Shown in pieces: positions 1 to 9,034 of a stretch of 64,000 nt of DNA (its first letter is position 1; every line of letters starts with the position of its first letter). Under the pieces are notes generated by a model. The model ran no database searches, was not told where the DNA came from, and was given only the letters and a program-made list of their open reading frames with translations. This stretch comes from Caballeronia insecticola (lineage in GTDB: Bacteria; Pseudomonadota; Gammaproteobacteria; Burkholderiales; Burkholderiaceae): assembly GCF_000402035.1 (NCBI RefSeq), contig NC_021294.1, positions 1,343,816 through 1,407,815 on the forward strand, given 5' to 3'. The translations under genes and the position numbers were made by a program.

Positions 1-122
1 CTCCTTACGAGTGGCGTTGCGCTGGATCAAATCACGCAAACGCCCATGTTAGCGCGAACGCGTAATATTTGCTGACGCGCGATATCTCCAATCGATAGTT
101 GCAGAGCGAATCACATGACTTC

Positions 123-551
123 ATGGTGAACCGTATGTTCGACCAATGCCTTTACTTCAACACGACAGCACTTGCACGCACGCTCGAACGCGAGTGGACG
201 AAAGCGCTCAAGCCGTTCGGACTCACGCCGTCGCAGGCGTTCATGCTGCGCGCGATCGTCGAGCATCCCGGTCTCTTGCAAAGCAGGCTCGCGGATGCGC
301 TGGCCATCTCGCGTTCCACCGCCACACGCACGCTCGACGGGCTGCAGAAGCTCGGTTTCGTCGAGCGCTGGGCCACCGAGAGCGATCGTCGCGAATCGGC
401 GATTCATCCCACCGAGCACGCGCAAGCGATGATCAAGCGCCTCGGCGCGGCCAGCGCGGACCTAACGCGCACCATGAAACGCAAGCTCGGCGCCGCGCGT
501 TTCGACAGCACCGTGTCGAACGTCAGGCACATTCGCACGACGCTGGAATGA
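123..551 (+). CDS. MarR-family transcriptional regulator
   Basis: A 142-aa winged-helix regulator. Residues about 25-95 form the MarR helix-turn-helix and wing, with a recognition helix around SRSTATRTLDGL followed by the wing segment ESDRRES. MarR proteins bind DNA as dimers and usually repress a neighbouring gene until a small ligand binds. No clear target is visible, because the upstream neighbour lies outside the window and the downstream gene is convergent. I chose the ATG at 123; a TTG at 99 and an ATG at 135 are in the same frame and no ribosome site decides between them. The family call is firm and the ligand is unknown. Confidence 0.85.
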   Translation: MVNRMFDQCLYFNTTALARTLEREWTKALKPFGLTPSQAFMLRAIVEHPGLLQSRLADALAISRSTATRTLDGLQKLGFVERWATESDRRESAIHPTEHAQAMIKRLGAASADLTRTMKRKLGAARFDSTVSNVRHIRTTLE

Positions 552-555
552 CAAA

Positions 556-582
556 CGCCCGCCGGTATGCTTCCGGCGGGCG
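556..582. terminator. Hairpin between convergent genes
   Basis: A perfect 10-bp inverted repeat (CGCCCGCCGG and its complement) with a 7-nt loop lies in the 57 bp between the ends of two convergent genes. Read on the minus strand it is followed by TTTGT, so it is a better terminator for the minus-strand operon than for the MarR gene. Confidence 0.6.
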
Positions 583-608
583 CTCGCACTGCGTTCGCAA
601 CGTGCTGC

Positions 609-1220
609 TTACATAGGCGGCGCGACGCCATCCTTCTCCACGACAATACGCTGCGCCGCGAAATCCGAGCCCGCCGGACTCGCCACGACGAACACCTTCT
701 TGCCCGGCTTCAGGTCATCGTGCGTCGCGGGCGCGAAGGTCACGACCGGCACGTTCTCAGGCACCGTCACCGCGTTCGAGCCGCCCTTGTACGAGAGCTT
801 CAGATCGCGGCCGCTCGTGCCCTGCACGACTTGATCGACGTTCGCGTTGGTCATCGAGCTTTGCGGGCCCAGGTCCCATGCATAGTGGCCTTCGCCGGTG
901 CCGCGCGCGGCTTCCGGGAACACGAGCACTTCGGTCGCGGTGAGCTTGCCGTCCGTGCCGGTGGTCGCCGCCGTGCCGACGAACGAACCCGGCTTGATGT
1001 CCTGCAACTTGATGTTCTTCAGCGCCGTCACGGGCGTATCCGATTTCACGGCGATCTTCACCGTATCGCCGCTGCGACGATGCACGGTGAGCGTATCGCC
1101 CGACAGCGACACGATATCGCCGCGAATACGCGTGGGTTTGGCAGCGGGCGTTTGCGCGAACGCCGCAGATGCGAGTGCGAGCGTCACGATGCTGACGCCG
1201 AGTTTGATTCGAATCGACAT
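609..1220 (-). CDS. Periplasmic DUF5666-like protein of unknown function
   Basis: A 203-aa protein with a clear Sec signal peptide (residues 1-22, ending ASAAFAQ). The mature part holds two beta-rich segments of the type TRIRGDIVSLSGDTLTV, which resemble the small beta-barrel units grouped as DUF5666. It is the last gene of a three-gene minus-strand operon, 27 bp after the molybdopterin enzyme, with a purine-rich ribosome site (AAGGAGAT) just before its ATG. Placement suggests a periplasmic accessory to the oxidoreductase, but no catalytic motif is visible and the role is inference. The DUF assignment is from pattern recognition only. Confidence 0.7.
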   Translation of the reverse strand: MSIRIKLGVSIVTLALASAAFAQTPAAKPTRIRGDIVSLSGDTLTVHRRSGDTVKIAVKSDTPVTALKNIKLQDIKPGSFVGTAATTGTDGKLTATEVLVFPEAARGTGEGHYAWDLGPQSSMTNANVDQVVQGTSGRDLKLSYKGGSNAVTVPENVPVVTFAPATHDDLKPGKKVFVVASPAGSDFAAQRIVVEKDGVAPPM

Positions 1221-1247
1221 GCAATCTCCTTCGTTGAGTGAGAGGCT

Positions 1248-2021
1248 TCAGGACCCGCCGAACCAGTTGTAGCCCTGGTTCTCCCAATAGCCTCCGGGAT
1301 AATCGTTCGTCACGGTAATCGCGACGATGTGCTTCGGGTTCTTGTAGCCGAGCTTGGTCGGCATGCGCAGCTTCATCGGAAAGCCGTATTTCGGCGGCAG
1401 AATCTGGCCGTCATACGTGAGCGTGAGCAGCGTTTGCGCGTGCAGTGCGGTCGGCATGTCGATGCTGGTCGAGTAATTGTCGGCGCAGTGAAACGCCACG
1501 TACTTCGCGCTCGTATCCGCGCCCGAACGCGCGAGAAAATTCGCGAAGCGCACGCCGCCCCACTTGCCGATTGCGCTCCAGCCTTCGATGCAGATATGCC
1601 GCGTCACCTGACTTTCCTGCGGCATCGCGTGCAGTTCGTCGAGCGTCCACACGCGCTTGCCCTTCACAAGGCCGCCGATTGCCAGCTTGTATGTCGATGG
1701 ATCGACCTCCGGCACTTCGTCGATGTCATAGAACGCGTTGAATGGAAACGGCCGCGTGATCATCGAGTCGGGGTAGGTCGGCGCGAGTTGGTTCGGATCG
1801 AACAGCAGCGCCTGCACATCGTCGTTGAAGGACGAGACGCGGCGCAGCATTGCGTTGACCGATTTGTCGTCGGTGATGTTGCAGCCGGACAGCATCGCGA
1901 GGCCGCCGAGCGAAAGAATGCGCTTGCCGAATAAACGACGCGCAGGCGCCTTTAATTCCTTCGCCGCATCCTTGATGATGAGTTCGGCATCGGATCTCGT
2001 TTTGAATAACTTGAGCGACAT
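1248..2021 (-). CDS. Molybdopterin-dependent oxidoreductase, SUOX/MsrP type
   Basis: A 257-aa enzyme of the sulfite-oxidase/MsrP fold. Cys144 in RHICIEGWS is the expected molybdenum ligand. The N-terminus carries a twin-arginine pattern (Arg28-Arg29 in RRLFGK) followed by a hydrophobic stretch and the lipobox-like LSGC ending at Cys47, so I infer Tat export as a lipoprotein. It starts 3 bp after the cytochrome b gene, which probably supplies electrons. The divergent two-component system recalls the E. coli HprSR/MsrPQ arrangement, in which the Mo enzyme repairs oxidised methionine in envelope proteins. The true substrate is not shown by sequence. Confidence 0.85.
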   Translation of the reverse strand: MSLKLFKTRSDAELIIKDAAKELKAPARRLFGKRILSLGGLAMLSGCNITDDKSVNAMLRRVSSFNDDVQALLFDPNQLAPTYPDSMITRPFPFNAFYDIDEVPEVDPSTYKLAIGGLVKGKRVWTLDELHAMPQESQVTRHICIEGWSAIGKWGGVRFANFLARSGADTSAKYVAFHCADNYSTSIDMPTALHAQTLLTLTYDGQILPPKYGFPMKLRMPTKLGYKNPKHIVAITVTNDYPGGYWENQGYNWFGGS

Positions 2022-2024
2022 GAA

Positions 2025-2621
2025 TTAGCGACCCCGGATCATCAGCACGAGCGAACGCGGCACGAGAGCGACCATCGCGACGTGCAGCACGAAGAATGCA
2101 ACCAGAAAGCTCATGCCGAAAAAATGCACGACGCGAGCGTTGTCATAGCCGCCCATCAGCGTGCGCAGCAACGGAAACTGCACCGACTTCCACACCGCGA
2201 GGCCCGAGACGATCACGATCACAATGTCTACGATCACCGCGAGATACGCGAACTTTTGTACGGCGTTGTAGTGCGTGAGATCGTCGTGGCCGAGCTTGCC
2301 GCGCACTGCGGCGTATGCATCGGTGAAAACGCTCTTGATGGAAAGCGGGAACATGCGGCGGCGCAAGCGGCCCGTCGCGAGATTCATCGCGAGATACACG
2401 ACGAAATTCGCGACCAGCAGCCACATTGCCGCGAAATGCCATTGCAGCGCGCCGCCGAGCCAGCCGCCGAGCGTAAGCGCGGGCGCGAAGGTGAACGACT
2501 TGAATATCGGCGATGCGTTGTAGATCTGCCAGCCGCTCGTCACCATGATCAACACGGCGAAGGCGTTGAGCCAGTGCGTGATGCGCAGCCATAGCGGTTG
2601 TACTTGCACGTCGGGCCTCAT
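2025..2621 (-). CDS. Membrane cytochrome b (b561/b6-like), electron donor to the Mo enzyme
   Basis: A 198-aa integral membrane protein with four or five hydrophobic helices and several helix-embedded histidines (RITHWLNAF, LQWHFAAMW, VVHFFGMSF, FVLHVAM) suited to ligating two b hemes. It heads the Mo-enzyme operon. It belongs to the thiosulfate-reductase/hydrogenase cytochrome b group rather than to MsrQ, so the pair is analogous to MsrPQ and not the same system. The frame stays open upstream to 2723, but that extension runs through the promoter region; ATG 2621 (MRPDVQVQPLWLRITHW) fits the family. Confidence 0.83.
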   Translation of the reverse strand: MRPDVQVQPLWLRITHWLNAFAVLIMVTSGWQIYNASPIFKSFTFAPALTLGGWLGGALQWHFAAMWLLVANFVVYLAMNLATGRLRRRMFPLSIKSVFTDAYAAVRGKLGHDDLTHYNAVQKFAYLAVIVDIVIVIVSGLAVWKSVQFPLLRTLMGGYDNARVVHFFGMSFLVAFFVLHVAMVALVPRSLVLMIRGR

Positions 2622-2706
2622 ATATCGATTGAACGATGAGCGATTAAGCGATTGAGTTTTCGCTTCGCATCGTAGCGATGCCGCGCTGATCGATCGATGA
2701 CCTCTC

Positions 2707-2724
2707 GATGACTTTTTTGTCATC
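2707..2724. promoter_or_regulatory. Candidate response-regulator operator in the divergent promoter
   Basis: GATGAC-N6-GTCATC is a perfect 6-bp dyad with a T-only spacer. It lies between the cytochrome b start (2621) and the response-regulator start (2787). CopR/CusR/HprR boxes are similar TGAC/GTCA dyads. Downstream towards the regulator, TTGACG (2726) and TAGAAT (2752) are separated by an overlong 20-bp spacer, as expected of an activated promoter. Confidence 0.5.
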
Positions 2725-2786
2725 TTTGACGAGACCCGAGGCTGTGCTGGCTAGAATATCGGCAATGCAATCTAGGCAGCGCCAGC

Positions 2787-3458
2787 ATGACCATCCTCGT
2801 GATCGAAGACGACCGCAAGACCGGAGACTACCTGAAAAAAGGGCTTATCGAGTCCGGCTATCAGGTCGATCTCGTGCGCAACGGCACGGACGGACTGCAT
2901 CAGGCGCTCGCCAATCCGTACGAGCTGATCGTGCTCGACGTGATGCTGCCCGGCATCGACGGATGGCAGGTGATGGCGGCATTGCGCGCGAAACGTGACC
3001 TGCCTGTCATTTTTCTCACCGCGCGCGACCACGTGACCGACCGCATTCACGGTCTCGAACTCGGCGCGGATGATTACCTCGTGAAGCCCTTTTCCTTCAC
3101 CGAACTCCTGCTGCGTATCCGCACGCTCCTGAGGCGCGGCGTGATGCGCGAATCGGATACGTTTCAGATCGCCGATCTGCATGTCGATGTTCTGCGCCGC
3201 AAGGTGACGCGCAAGGGCATCGACATCGTGCTCACGAATAAAGAGTTCGCGCTGCTGCATTTGTTTTGCAAGCATCGGGGCGAGGCGCTGTCGCGCACGC
3301 TGATTGCATCGGAAGTGTGGGACATGAACTTCGACAGCGACACCAATGTCGTCGATGTCGCGGTGAAGCGTCTGCGCGCGAAGATCGACAATCCGTTCGA
3401 CCTGAAGCTCATTCATACGGTGCGCAGCATCGGCTATTCGTTCGGGGAGAATCCTTGA
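2787..3458 (+). CDS. OmpR/CusR-type response regulator
   Basis: A 223-aa two-domain regulator. The receiver domain (1-115) has the acidic pair EDD at 7-9, phospho-acceptor Asp51 in VLDVMLPG, the switch Thr in FLTAR and Lys100 in LVKPF. The C-terminal winged helix (about 125-220) ends with [13 protein letters not shown] and [10 protein letters not shown]. It belongs to the heavy-metal/oxidative-stress (CusR, CopR, HprR) branch. Its stop overlaps the TTG start of the sensor kinase. The likely target is the divergent Mo-enzyme operon through the dyad at 2707-2724, plus its own promoter. The inducing signal is unknown; HOCl, H2O2 and copper are the family precedents. Confidence 0.9.
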   Translation: MTILVIEDDRKTGDYLKKGLIESGYQVDLVRNGTDGLHQALANPYELIVLDVMLPGIDGWQVMAALRAKRDLPVIFLTARDHVTDRIHGLELGADDYLVKPFSFTELLLRIRTLLRRGVMRESDTFQIADLHVDVLRRKVTRKGIDIVLTNKEFALLHLFCKHRGEALSRTLIASEVWDMNFDSDTNVVDVAVKRLRAKIDNPFDLKLIHTVRSIGYSFGENP

Positions 3459-4852
3459 ACCGGCCGTCACGCTCGCTTGCCGTTCGCATCGCGCTGTCGT
3501 TTGCCGTGATCGTGTGCGTGGTGGTCGGCATGGTCGGCGCGGCGCTGTATCAGGCGACGAACCGCGCGCTCTCCACGCGTGCCGATTATCAACTGATCGC
3601 GCGCGTCGAACATTTCCGCTCGCTTCTGCACGATCTCTACACGATCAAGGAAATCGAGGCGCGGCCCCGGCTCTTCGAGACGATGCTCGGCGACCGGCAG
3701 GACGTGATCCTCTTTCGTCGCGCAGGCTCGGCGCCTTTCATCAACGTCAATCCCGAGCAGATGCCGCTGCCGCCGCTCGCGGCCGTGCCCATCACGCGGC
3801 CAATCGGACTCGACGACCTGTACGAAGGCTCACGCGCCGACGGCGTGCGCATGCGCTGGATTGGCGCGCAGGCGCGCATCGGCGACAGCGGCGAAGTGGT
3901 GGAGATCATCGCCGCGCACGTGATGACGCAGGAGGCGCGCGTGTTGTCGGCGTATCTGGAGCGCGTGTGGATCACGGTTATCGGCGCGGTGCTCGTCACG
4001 CTGCTGCTCGCTTACTGGGTCACGCGGCGCGGTCTCATGCCGCTGCTGCTGATGGCCGACAAGGCCGCCGAGATCACGCCCAACCGTTTGTCCGCACGGC
4101 TCGATGTCGCGCATGCGCCCGCCGAATTGCAGAGTCTCGCGGCGTCGTTCAATGCGATGCTCGACCGGCTCGAAAACGGCTATGAACGGCTGTTGCAGTT
4201 TTCCGCCGATCTCGCGCACGAGTTGCGCACGCCCATCGGCGTGCTGATCGGCGAGACGCAGGTGACGCTCGCGCATGAGCGCAGCGTTCCGGAATATCGC
4301 AACGTGCTCGAATCGAATCTCGAAGAACTGGAACGTATCGCGCGCATCGCGCAGAACATTCTCTTTCTCGCGCAGGCGGATCATGGCGAACAGCGCATCG
4401 AACGCGACCGTCTCGACCTGCGCGACGAGCTGGAGACCATCTGCTCCTACTTCGAAGGCATCGCCGATGAGCGGCGCATCAGCTTCGACATCGATGCCAG
4501 CGGCGAGATGGTTGCAAATGCAATCATGTGCCGCCGCGCGATCGGCAATGTCGTGGTGAATGCGGTGCGTTATGCGACGGCAGGCACCGTCGTGCGCCTG
4601 AAGGGACACGCGGATGCCGAGGGCGCGACGGTCGTCGTCGGCAACCGGCTGGGCGTGAACATCGGCCAGGAAGAACTCGAGCGGCTCTTCGACCGCTTCT
4701 ATCGCGGCGATGCGGCCCGCAGCGAGTTCACTGAATCGAGCGGGCTCGGCTTGTCGATCGTGCAGGCGATCATGCGGCTGCATGGCGGCAGCGCGTCCAC
4801 CGAATGCACGCAGGATGGATGGATCGAGTTTACGCTGCGGTTTCCCGGGTGA
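3455..4852 (+). CDS. Heavy-metal/redox-type sensor histidine kinase
   Basis: A 465-aa membrane kinase. TM1 is at about 9-30, a periplasmic sensor region spans 31-168, TM2 is at about 172-190, followed by a HAMP linker. His255 (DLAHELRTP) is the phosphorylation site. The ATPase domain has an N-box ([14 protein letters not shown]) and a G-box ([11 protein letters not shown]). I chose TTG 3455, which overlaps the regulator's TGA and has GGGGAGA four bases upstream; the frame stays open further 5' but only inside the regulator gene. The periplasmic loop has no obvious metal-binding His/Met cluster, which slightly favours a redox signal over copper. Confidence 0.9.
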   Translation: MNRPSRSLAVRIALSFAVIVCVVVGMVGAALYQATNRALSTRADYQLIARVEHFRSLLHDLYTIKEIEARPRLFETMLGDRQDVILFRRAGSAPFINVNPEQMPLPPLAAVPITRPIGLDDLYEGSRADGVRMRWIGAQARIGDSGEVVEIIAAHVMTQEARVLSAYLERVWITVIGAVLVTLLLAYWVTRRGLMPLLLMADKAAEITPNRLSARLDVAHAPAELQSLAASFNAMLDRLENGYERLLQFSADLAHELRTPIGVLIGETQVTLAHERSVPEYRNVLESNLEELERIARIAQNILFLAQADHGEQRIERDRLDLRDELETICSYFEGIADERRISFDIDASGEMVANAIMCRRAIGNVVVNAVRYATAGTVVRLKGHADAEGATVVVGNRLGVNIGQEELERLFDRFYRGDAARSEFTESSGLGLSIVQAIMRLHGGSASTECTQDGWIEFTLRFPG

Positions 4853-4859
4853 TTCGCAT

Positions 4860-6659
4860 CTAAGCCACCGGCAACGCCAAAGCTTCCCGCCGCGCCAGCA
4901 AGCCATGAATCTGCGCGACGACAGCCGCGCCCTCGCCCACCGCAGCCGCAACGCGCTTGGTCGAAGTCGAGCGCACATCGCCGATGGCGAACACGCCCGG
5001 CACGCTCGTCTCCAGCGCCATCACGCCTTCCGTGCGGCCTTCATGTGCCTCGGGGCCGGTGAGCACGAAGCCCTTGCCATCGACATTTACATTGCAGTTG
5101 CGCAGCCATTCCGTATTCGGATCCGCGCCGGTGAACAAGAACAGATGGCGCGATTCGATCACGGTCGGCCCGTCGGGCGTCTTGCAGTTGACCGCGGTCA
5201 GCGCGCGCCCGTCGCCATCGAGCGAGGTGATTTCCGTGTGCGTGCGCACCGTCACGTTCGGCAGCGATCCAATGCGCTCGACCAGATAGTGCGACATGCT
5301 TGATGCCAGCCCCGCGCCGCGAATCAGCACATGCACGTGCTTCGCGTGCGATGCCAGATACACCGCCGCCTGTCCCGCCGAATTGCCGCCGCCGACCAGC
5401 ACGACCTCCGCGTTCTTGCACAGCTTCGCCTCGACCGGCGACGCCCAGTAATACGTGCCGTGCCCTTCATAGCGTTCGAGCCCGGCGATCTCCGGCCGCC
5501 GATACGCCGCGCCCGACGCGATCACCACCGTCTGCGTCGTCACGCGCTTGCCGTTCTGCAACTCGATCTGAATCGGATTGCAGTCGCAGTGCAGCGCCTT
5601 GATCCTGGTCGGTATCGCGATATGCGCGCCGAATTTCTGCGCCTGCACGAACGCGCGTCCGGCGAGCGCCTGCCCGGAAATGCCGGTCGGAAAGCCCAGA
5701 TAGTTTTCGATGCGCGAACTCGCGCCCGCCTGACCGCCCGGCGCGCGGCAATCGAACACCGCCACCGAAAGCCCTTCGGACGCCGCGTACACGGCCGTCG
5801 CCAGTCCGGCCGGCCCCGCGCCGACAATCGCGACATCGTAGACATGCGCCGGATCGAACTCCGGCAGCCAGCCGAGCTGCGTCGCGACCTGATTCTCGTC
5901 GGGCGCGCGCAGCACGGTGCCGTCCGGGCAAATCACGAGCGGAAAGTCGGATGTCGATGCCGAAATGCGTTCGAGCAGCGCGATGGCGTCGGGATCGGTG
6001 CAGGCGTCGATCACCGTATGCGGATAGCCGTTGCGCCGAAAAAAGCCTTGCAGCGAGACGAGGCGGCCGTCGTCGGACTGGCCGAGAAGCACCGGGCCGC
6101 TGCCTTTTTCGATCAGCCCGACACGCCGCAAAATCAGCGCGCGCATGATGCGCTCGCCCAGTTCGGCTTCGGCGACGAGCAGCGCGCGCAGACGCTCCGG
6201 CGGAATCACGATGCCGTCGACCTCTTCGGCCGCGACGCCATCGACAAGACACGGCTTGCCCGACAGTTGCGCCACTTCCGCCAGAAAATGCCCCGGCCCG
6301 TGTTCGACTACAAGATGCTCTTGCCCGAGCGCATTGCGCCGCGTCACGCGCACGAGTCCCTTCAGCACGATCACCATGCCGCGTCCGGTCTCGCCCATGC
6401 GGAACAGCCATTCGCCCTGACGCCAGTGCGCCGCCGTGCCGAAACGGCTCATGCGTTCGATCTCGTTGTCGGTCAGGCGCGGAAACATCTGGTGCGCGCG
6501 GGTTTCGAGCGGCGAGAACGGCGCGCTGTCGTCGGTCGCGGCAGCAGCGGCGGGCGACTGCACGACGTTCGGATTCGAACTCTCGACAGGCTCGCGCGCG
6601 CTCCATGCGACGACATTCGGCATGCTCTGACCGTACTCGCTGTTCGGGGTGGTGCTCAT
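4860..6659 (-). CDS. Cyclic-nucleotide-domain flavoprotein, TrxR-like without the CxxC
   Basis: A 599-aa three-part protein. Residues about 55-175 are a Crp/cNMP-binding beta-roll. About 205-255 resemble a thioredoxin/glutaredoxin fold without its cysteines. From 272 to the end is a TrxB-type FAD/NADPH module with GAGPAG (280-285), GGGNSA (423-428) and GVFAIGDVR (555-563). Where TrxB has its CATC active site this protein reads YYWASP (403-408), so it is probably not a thioredoxin reductase. The cNMP pocket also lacks the usual Arg in the phosphate loop (AEVAQLSGKPCLVDG). It starts inside the stop of the DedA-rhodanese gene (ATGA), so the two are translationally coupled. Products are often labelled thioredoxin reductase; I would call it an FAD-dependent oxidoreductase. 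Confidence 0.85.
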   Translation of the reverse strand: MSTTPNSEYGQSMPNVVAWSAREPVESSNPNVVQSPAAAAATDDSAPFSPLETRAHQMFPRLTDNEIERMSRFGTAAHWRQGEWLFRMGETGRGMVIVLKGLVRVTRRNALGQEHLVVEHGPGHFLAEVAQLSGKPCLVDGVAAEEVDGIVIPPERLRALLVAEAELGERIMRALILRRVGLIEKGSGPVLLGQSDDGRLVSLQGFFRRNGYPHTVIDACTDPDAIALLERISASTSDFPLVICPDGTVLRAPDENQVATQLGWLPEFDPAHVYDVAIVGAGPAGLATAVYAASEGLSVAVFDCRAPGGQAGASSRIENYLGFPTGISGQALAGRAFVQAQKFGAHIAIPTRIKALHCDCNPIQIELQNGKRVTTQTVVIASGAAYRRPEIAGLERYEGHGTYYWASPVEAKLCKNAEVVLVGGGNSAGQAAVYLASHAKHVHVLIRGAGLASSMSHYLVERIGSLPNVTVRTHTEITSLDGDGRALTAVNCKTPDGPTVIESRHLFLFTGADPNTEWLRNCNVNVDGKGFVLTGPEAHEGRTEGVMALETSVPGVFAIGDVRSTSTKRVAAAVGEGAAVVAQIHGLLARREALALPVA

Positions 6660-7774
6660 GCGCGATCTCCGTGTGGATAACCAGCTTCATGCAAGGATGC
6701 CGAGCCCGCCGACGATGCCGATGCCGCCTGCGAAGCTGCCGCCGCTGCCGCTCCCGGCCACGCGCACATCGCCGCCATTTCCGCGACTTCCTCGGGCGTG
6801 GACGCGACGACATCGCCGAATTCGGTCAGGTGCGCGACGTCGAAACCGGCGAGCCGCCAGGCGTCGAGTCCGCCCGTGAGCGGCACCACGTCGCGAAAGC
6901 CCGCGTTGCGCATGGTCTTCGCCATCCACGCGGCCGAGACTTCGTTCGGGCACGAGCAATAGATGACGACCTTGCGCGCCTTGTCGTAACTGTCGACGAT
7001 CTTCGCGAGATCGCGTTCGTCGGCGAAGAGCGAGCCGGGAATCGTGAACGGGTCGAGCATGCGTTTTTCCGGCGAACGGATATCGAAGATCACGGGAATC
7101 GGCTCGTTGTTCATCATCGAGTACAACTCGTCCACGCTGATGCGTGCCTTTTCGAGCGTCGCCATGAGCGCGCGACGCCGCCACCAGCGATACGCCACGT
7201 AGATCGCGAGCAGCGCGGCGACCACGCCCACCGCCTGCCGCCCGAGTTGCGCGATCATCGCGAACACCATCTCCAGCTGCGCCGCGAAGACGACGCCGAC
7301 CGTCAGCCCGACCGCGCCCCACAGCGCGATGCCCGCGCCGTCATGCGCGATGAAGCTGCGCAGCTTGACGCCCATCGCGCCGGCAAGCGGCACGGACACG
7401 AGCGAAAGCCCCGGAATGAACTTCGCGACGAGCAGAATGCGCACGCCCCAGCGCCCGAAAAAACGCTCCGTCTTCTTGACGCAGGTATCGCGCGAAAGCG
7501 AGAGCTTGCAGATGGTCTTGAGCGTCTTGTCGCCGTACTTGCGCCCGCCCTGAAACCAGACGAGATCGCCGAGCACGCCGCCCGCCACCGCAACGCACAG
7601 CACGCCCGCGAGCGGCGGCCAGAACGCGCCGCCATCGACTGCCATCAGCGCAATGGATGCGCCGACGATGATCATCGTCGGCATGGCGGGCACGGGCAGC
7701 CCGAGCGCCGAGCCCATCACGTTGACGAATACGATCGCCGGGCCGAACCGATCGACTAGTTGATGCAACAACAT
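6656..7774 (-). CDS. DedA-family membrane protein fused to a rhodanese domain
   Basis: A 372-aa fusion. Residues 1-200 are a DedA/SNARE-associated membrane domain with about five hydrophobic segments and the conserved AKFIPGLSLVSVPLAG region. Residues about 210-325 are a cytoplasmic rhodanese domain with Cys273 in the active loop (IYCSCPNE). The last 45 residues are low-complexity Ala/Ser. DedA proteins act in lipid or ion homeostasis, and rhodanese domains carry sulfane sulfur or sense redox state. ATG 7774 has GGGAG upstream, and that site sits inside a small palindrome (7782-7793), which might affect initiation. The frame is open further 5' but that part has no coherent domain. The gene is coupled to the flavoprotein by a 4-bp overlap. 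Confidence 0.87.
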   Translation of the reverse strand: MLLHQLVDRFGPAIVFVNVMGSALGLPVPAMPTMIIVGASIALMAVDGGAFWPPLAGVLCVAVAGGVLGDLVWFQGGRKYGDKTLKTICKLSLSRDTCVKKTERFFGRWGVRILLVAKFIPGLSLVSVPLAGAMGVKLRSFIAHDGAGIALWGAVGLTVGVVFAAQLEMVFAMIAQLGRQAVGVVAALLAIYVAYRWWRRRALMATLEKARISVDELYSMMNNEPIPVIFDIRSPEKRMLDPFTIPGSLFADERDLAKIVDSYDKARKVVIYCSCPNEVSAAWMAKTMRNAGFRDVVPLTGGLDAWRLAGFDVAHLTEFGDVVASTPEEVAEMAAMCAWPGAAAAAASQAASASSAGSASLHEAGYPHGDRA

Positions 7775-8049
7775 GGGAATCTCCCGCGCGGGAAGGGTGT
7801 TTCGTTGACGGGACGACGTGGCGCGCCGCAAACGGCGCAATGGCGCGAAAAGCACGGAAGCGAGAGAGAAACGAGCTTGCGACCGCTCGTGGTTCAACGC
7901 GGTGCACGCGGCGCCGGGCCGACGTTCGTCACATTTAAGAGATAAGTGTAGCCCGGAAACGCAAACCTCAGCACGACAGGTGCGCAGGGCACGGACATCG
8001 CGCGCGCGATGCCCGTTGAAGGAGAAACTTAATTCGCAGAGTGTGGGAT

Positions 8050-9015
8050 TCAGCCGCGCTGGTCTTCGATATAGGCGCGGATCACATCGGCGAAATTCGA
8101 GTCGCCGGTGAGGCCTAGTTGTTCCGCGCGCGCGGTGTTCCACGCGCCCGGCCACGTCGAGACGATCTTCTCGATGCGCTCGTCGCGCTGCCAGTCGATG
8201 CGCGCGACCGCTTCGTCGCCGGCCACTTCCCGCAGCGCCGCGACCATCTCGTTCACGCTCACCGACAAGCCCGGCAGATTCACGATAGGCCGGTTGCCCA
8301 GTTTCGCGCGATCGATCTCGCAGCCCGCGATCAGCGCCTCGACCGCGCTCTTCGGCGAGAGCAGCCACACGCGCGTCTCGCCATCGACGGGACAGGTCGA
8401 GCGTTCGCCGTTCAGCGGCTCGCGAATGATGCCGCTCGCAAACGACGACGCCGCCGCGTTCGGCTTGCCCGGTCTCACGCTGATGGTCGGCAGCCGCAGC
8501 ACGCGGCCATCGACGAAACCGCGCCGCGAATAATCGGAGAGCAGCAGTTCGGCGATCGCTTTCTGCGTTCCGTACGACGATTGCGGATTGAGCGCGGTGT
8601 CGTCCTGCACGATATCGGGCAGCGTGCCGCCATACACCGCGACCGAACTCGTGAACACGACGCGCGGCTTGTGCCCGCTTGCGCGACACACGTCGAGCAG
8701 CGCGCGCGAGGCGTCGAGGTTGATCTTCATGCCGAGATCGAAGTCGGCTTCGGCCTGCCCGCTCACGATCGCGGCGAGGTGAAAGATGGCTTCGGTCTGC
8801 GTGTCGAGATGGCGTTCGAGCACCGCGCGGTCGGCGATATCGCCCTTTTCGGCGCGCACGCGCGGGTCGCTCAGCAGACGCTCGTCGGTCGGGCGCGCGA
8901 CGTCGAGCAGCACGAGTTCCGTGACCGGCTTGCCGTCGAGCTCGTTCCGTTCGAGCAGACGTTTCGCGAGACGCTGGCCGAGGAAGCCCGCGCCGCCCGT
9001 GATCAGAATTTTCAT
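8050..9015 (-). CDS. denD: D-erythronate dehydrogenase (extended SDR)
   Basis: A 321-aa extended short-chain dehydrogenase. The NAD motif GGAGFLG is at 7-13, the catalytic Tyr148 and Lys152 are in SSYGTQK, and a Ser is at TSSVAVYGG. DenD oxidises D-erythronate at C2, giving a 2-oxo-tetronate that OtnI isomerises. Identity rests on close resemblance to the DenD branch and on its place as the last gene of an operon with otnI, otnC, otnK and ltnD. It begins 19 bp after otnI. A GC-rich 16-bp palindrome at 7996-8011 just past its stop may be a terminator, but no T-run follows. Confidence 0.88.
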   Translation of the reverse strand: MKILITGGAGFLGQRLAKRLLERNELDGKPVTELVLLDVARPTDERLLSDPRVRAEKGDIADRAVLERHLDTQTEAIFHLAAIVSGQAEADFDLGMKINLDASRALLDVCRASGHKPRVVFTSSVAVYGGTLPDIVQDDTALNPQSSYGTQKAIAELLLSDYSRRGFVDGRVLRLPTISVRPGKPNAAASSFASGIIREPLNGERSTCPVDGETRVWLLSPKSAVEALIAGCEIDRAKLGNRPIVNLPGLSVSVNEMVAALREVAGDEAVARIDWQRDERIEKIVSTWPGAWNTARAEQLGLTGDSNFADVIRAYIEDQRG

Positions 9016-9034
9016 GGGATTCGTTCCGGTAATG

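Noticed and set aside
4860..6659. Naming the flavoprotein thioredoxin reductase
   Set aside because: The CxxC active site is absent (YYWASP in its place), so the name would assert a reaction the sequence does not support.
7996..8011. The 16-bp palindrome CATCGCGCGCGCGATG as a regulatory site
   Set aside because: It is a CG-alternating run just past the denD stop, likely by composition. It could be a terminator stem but has no T-run.
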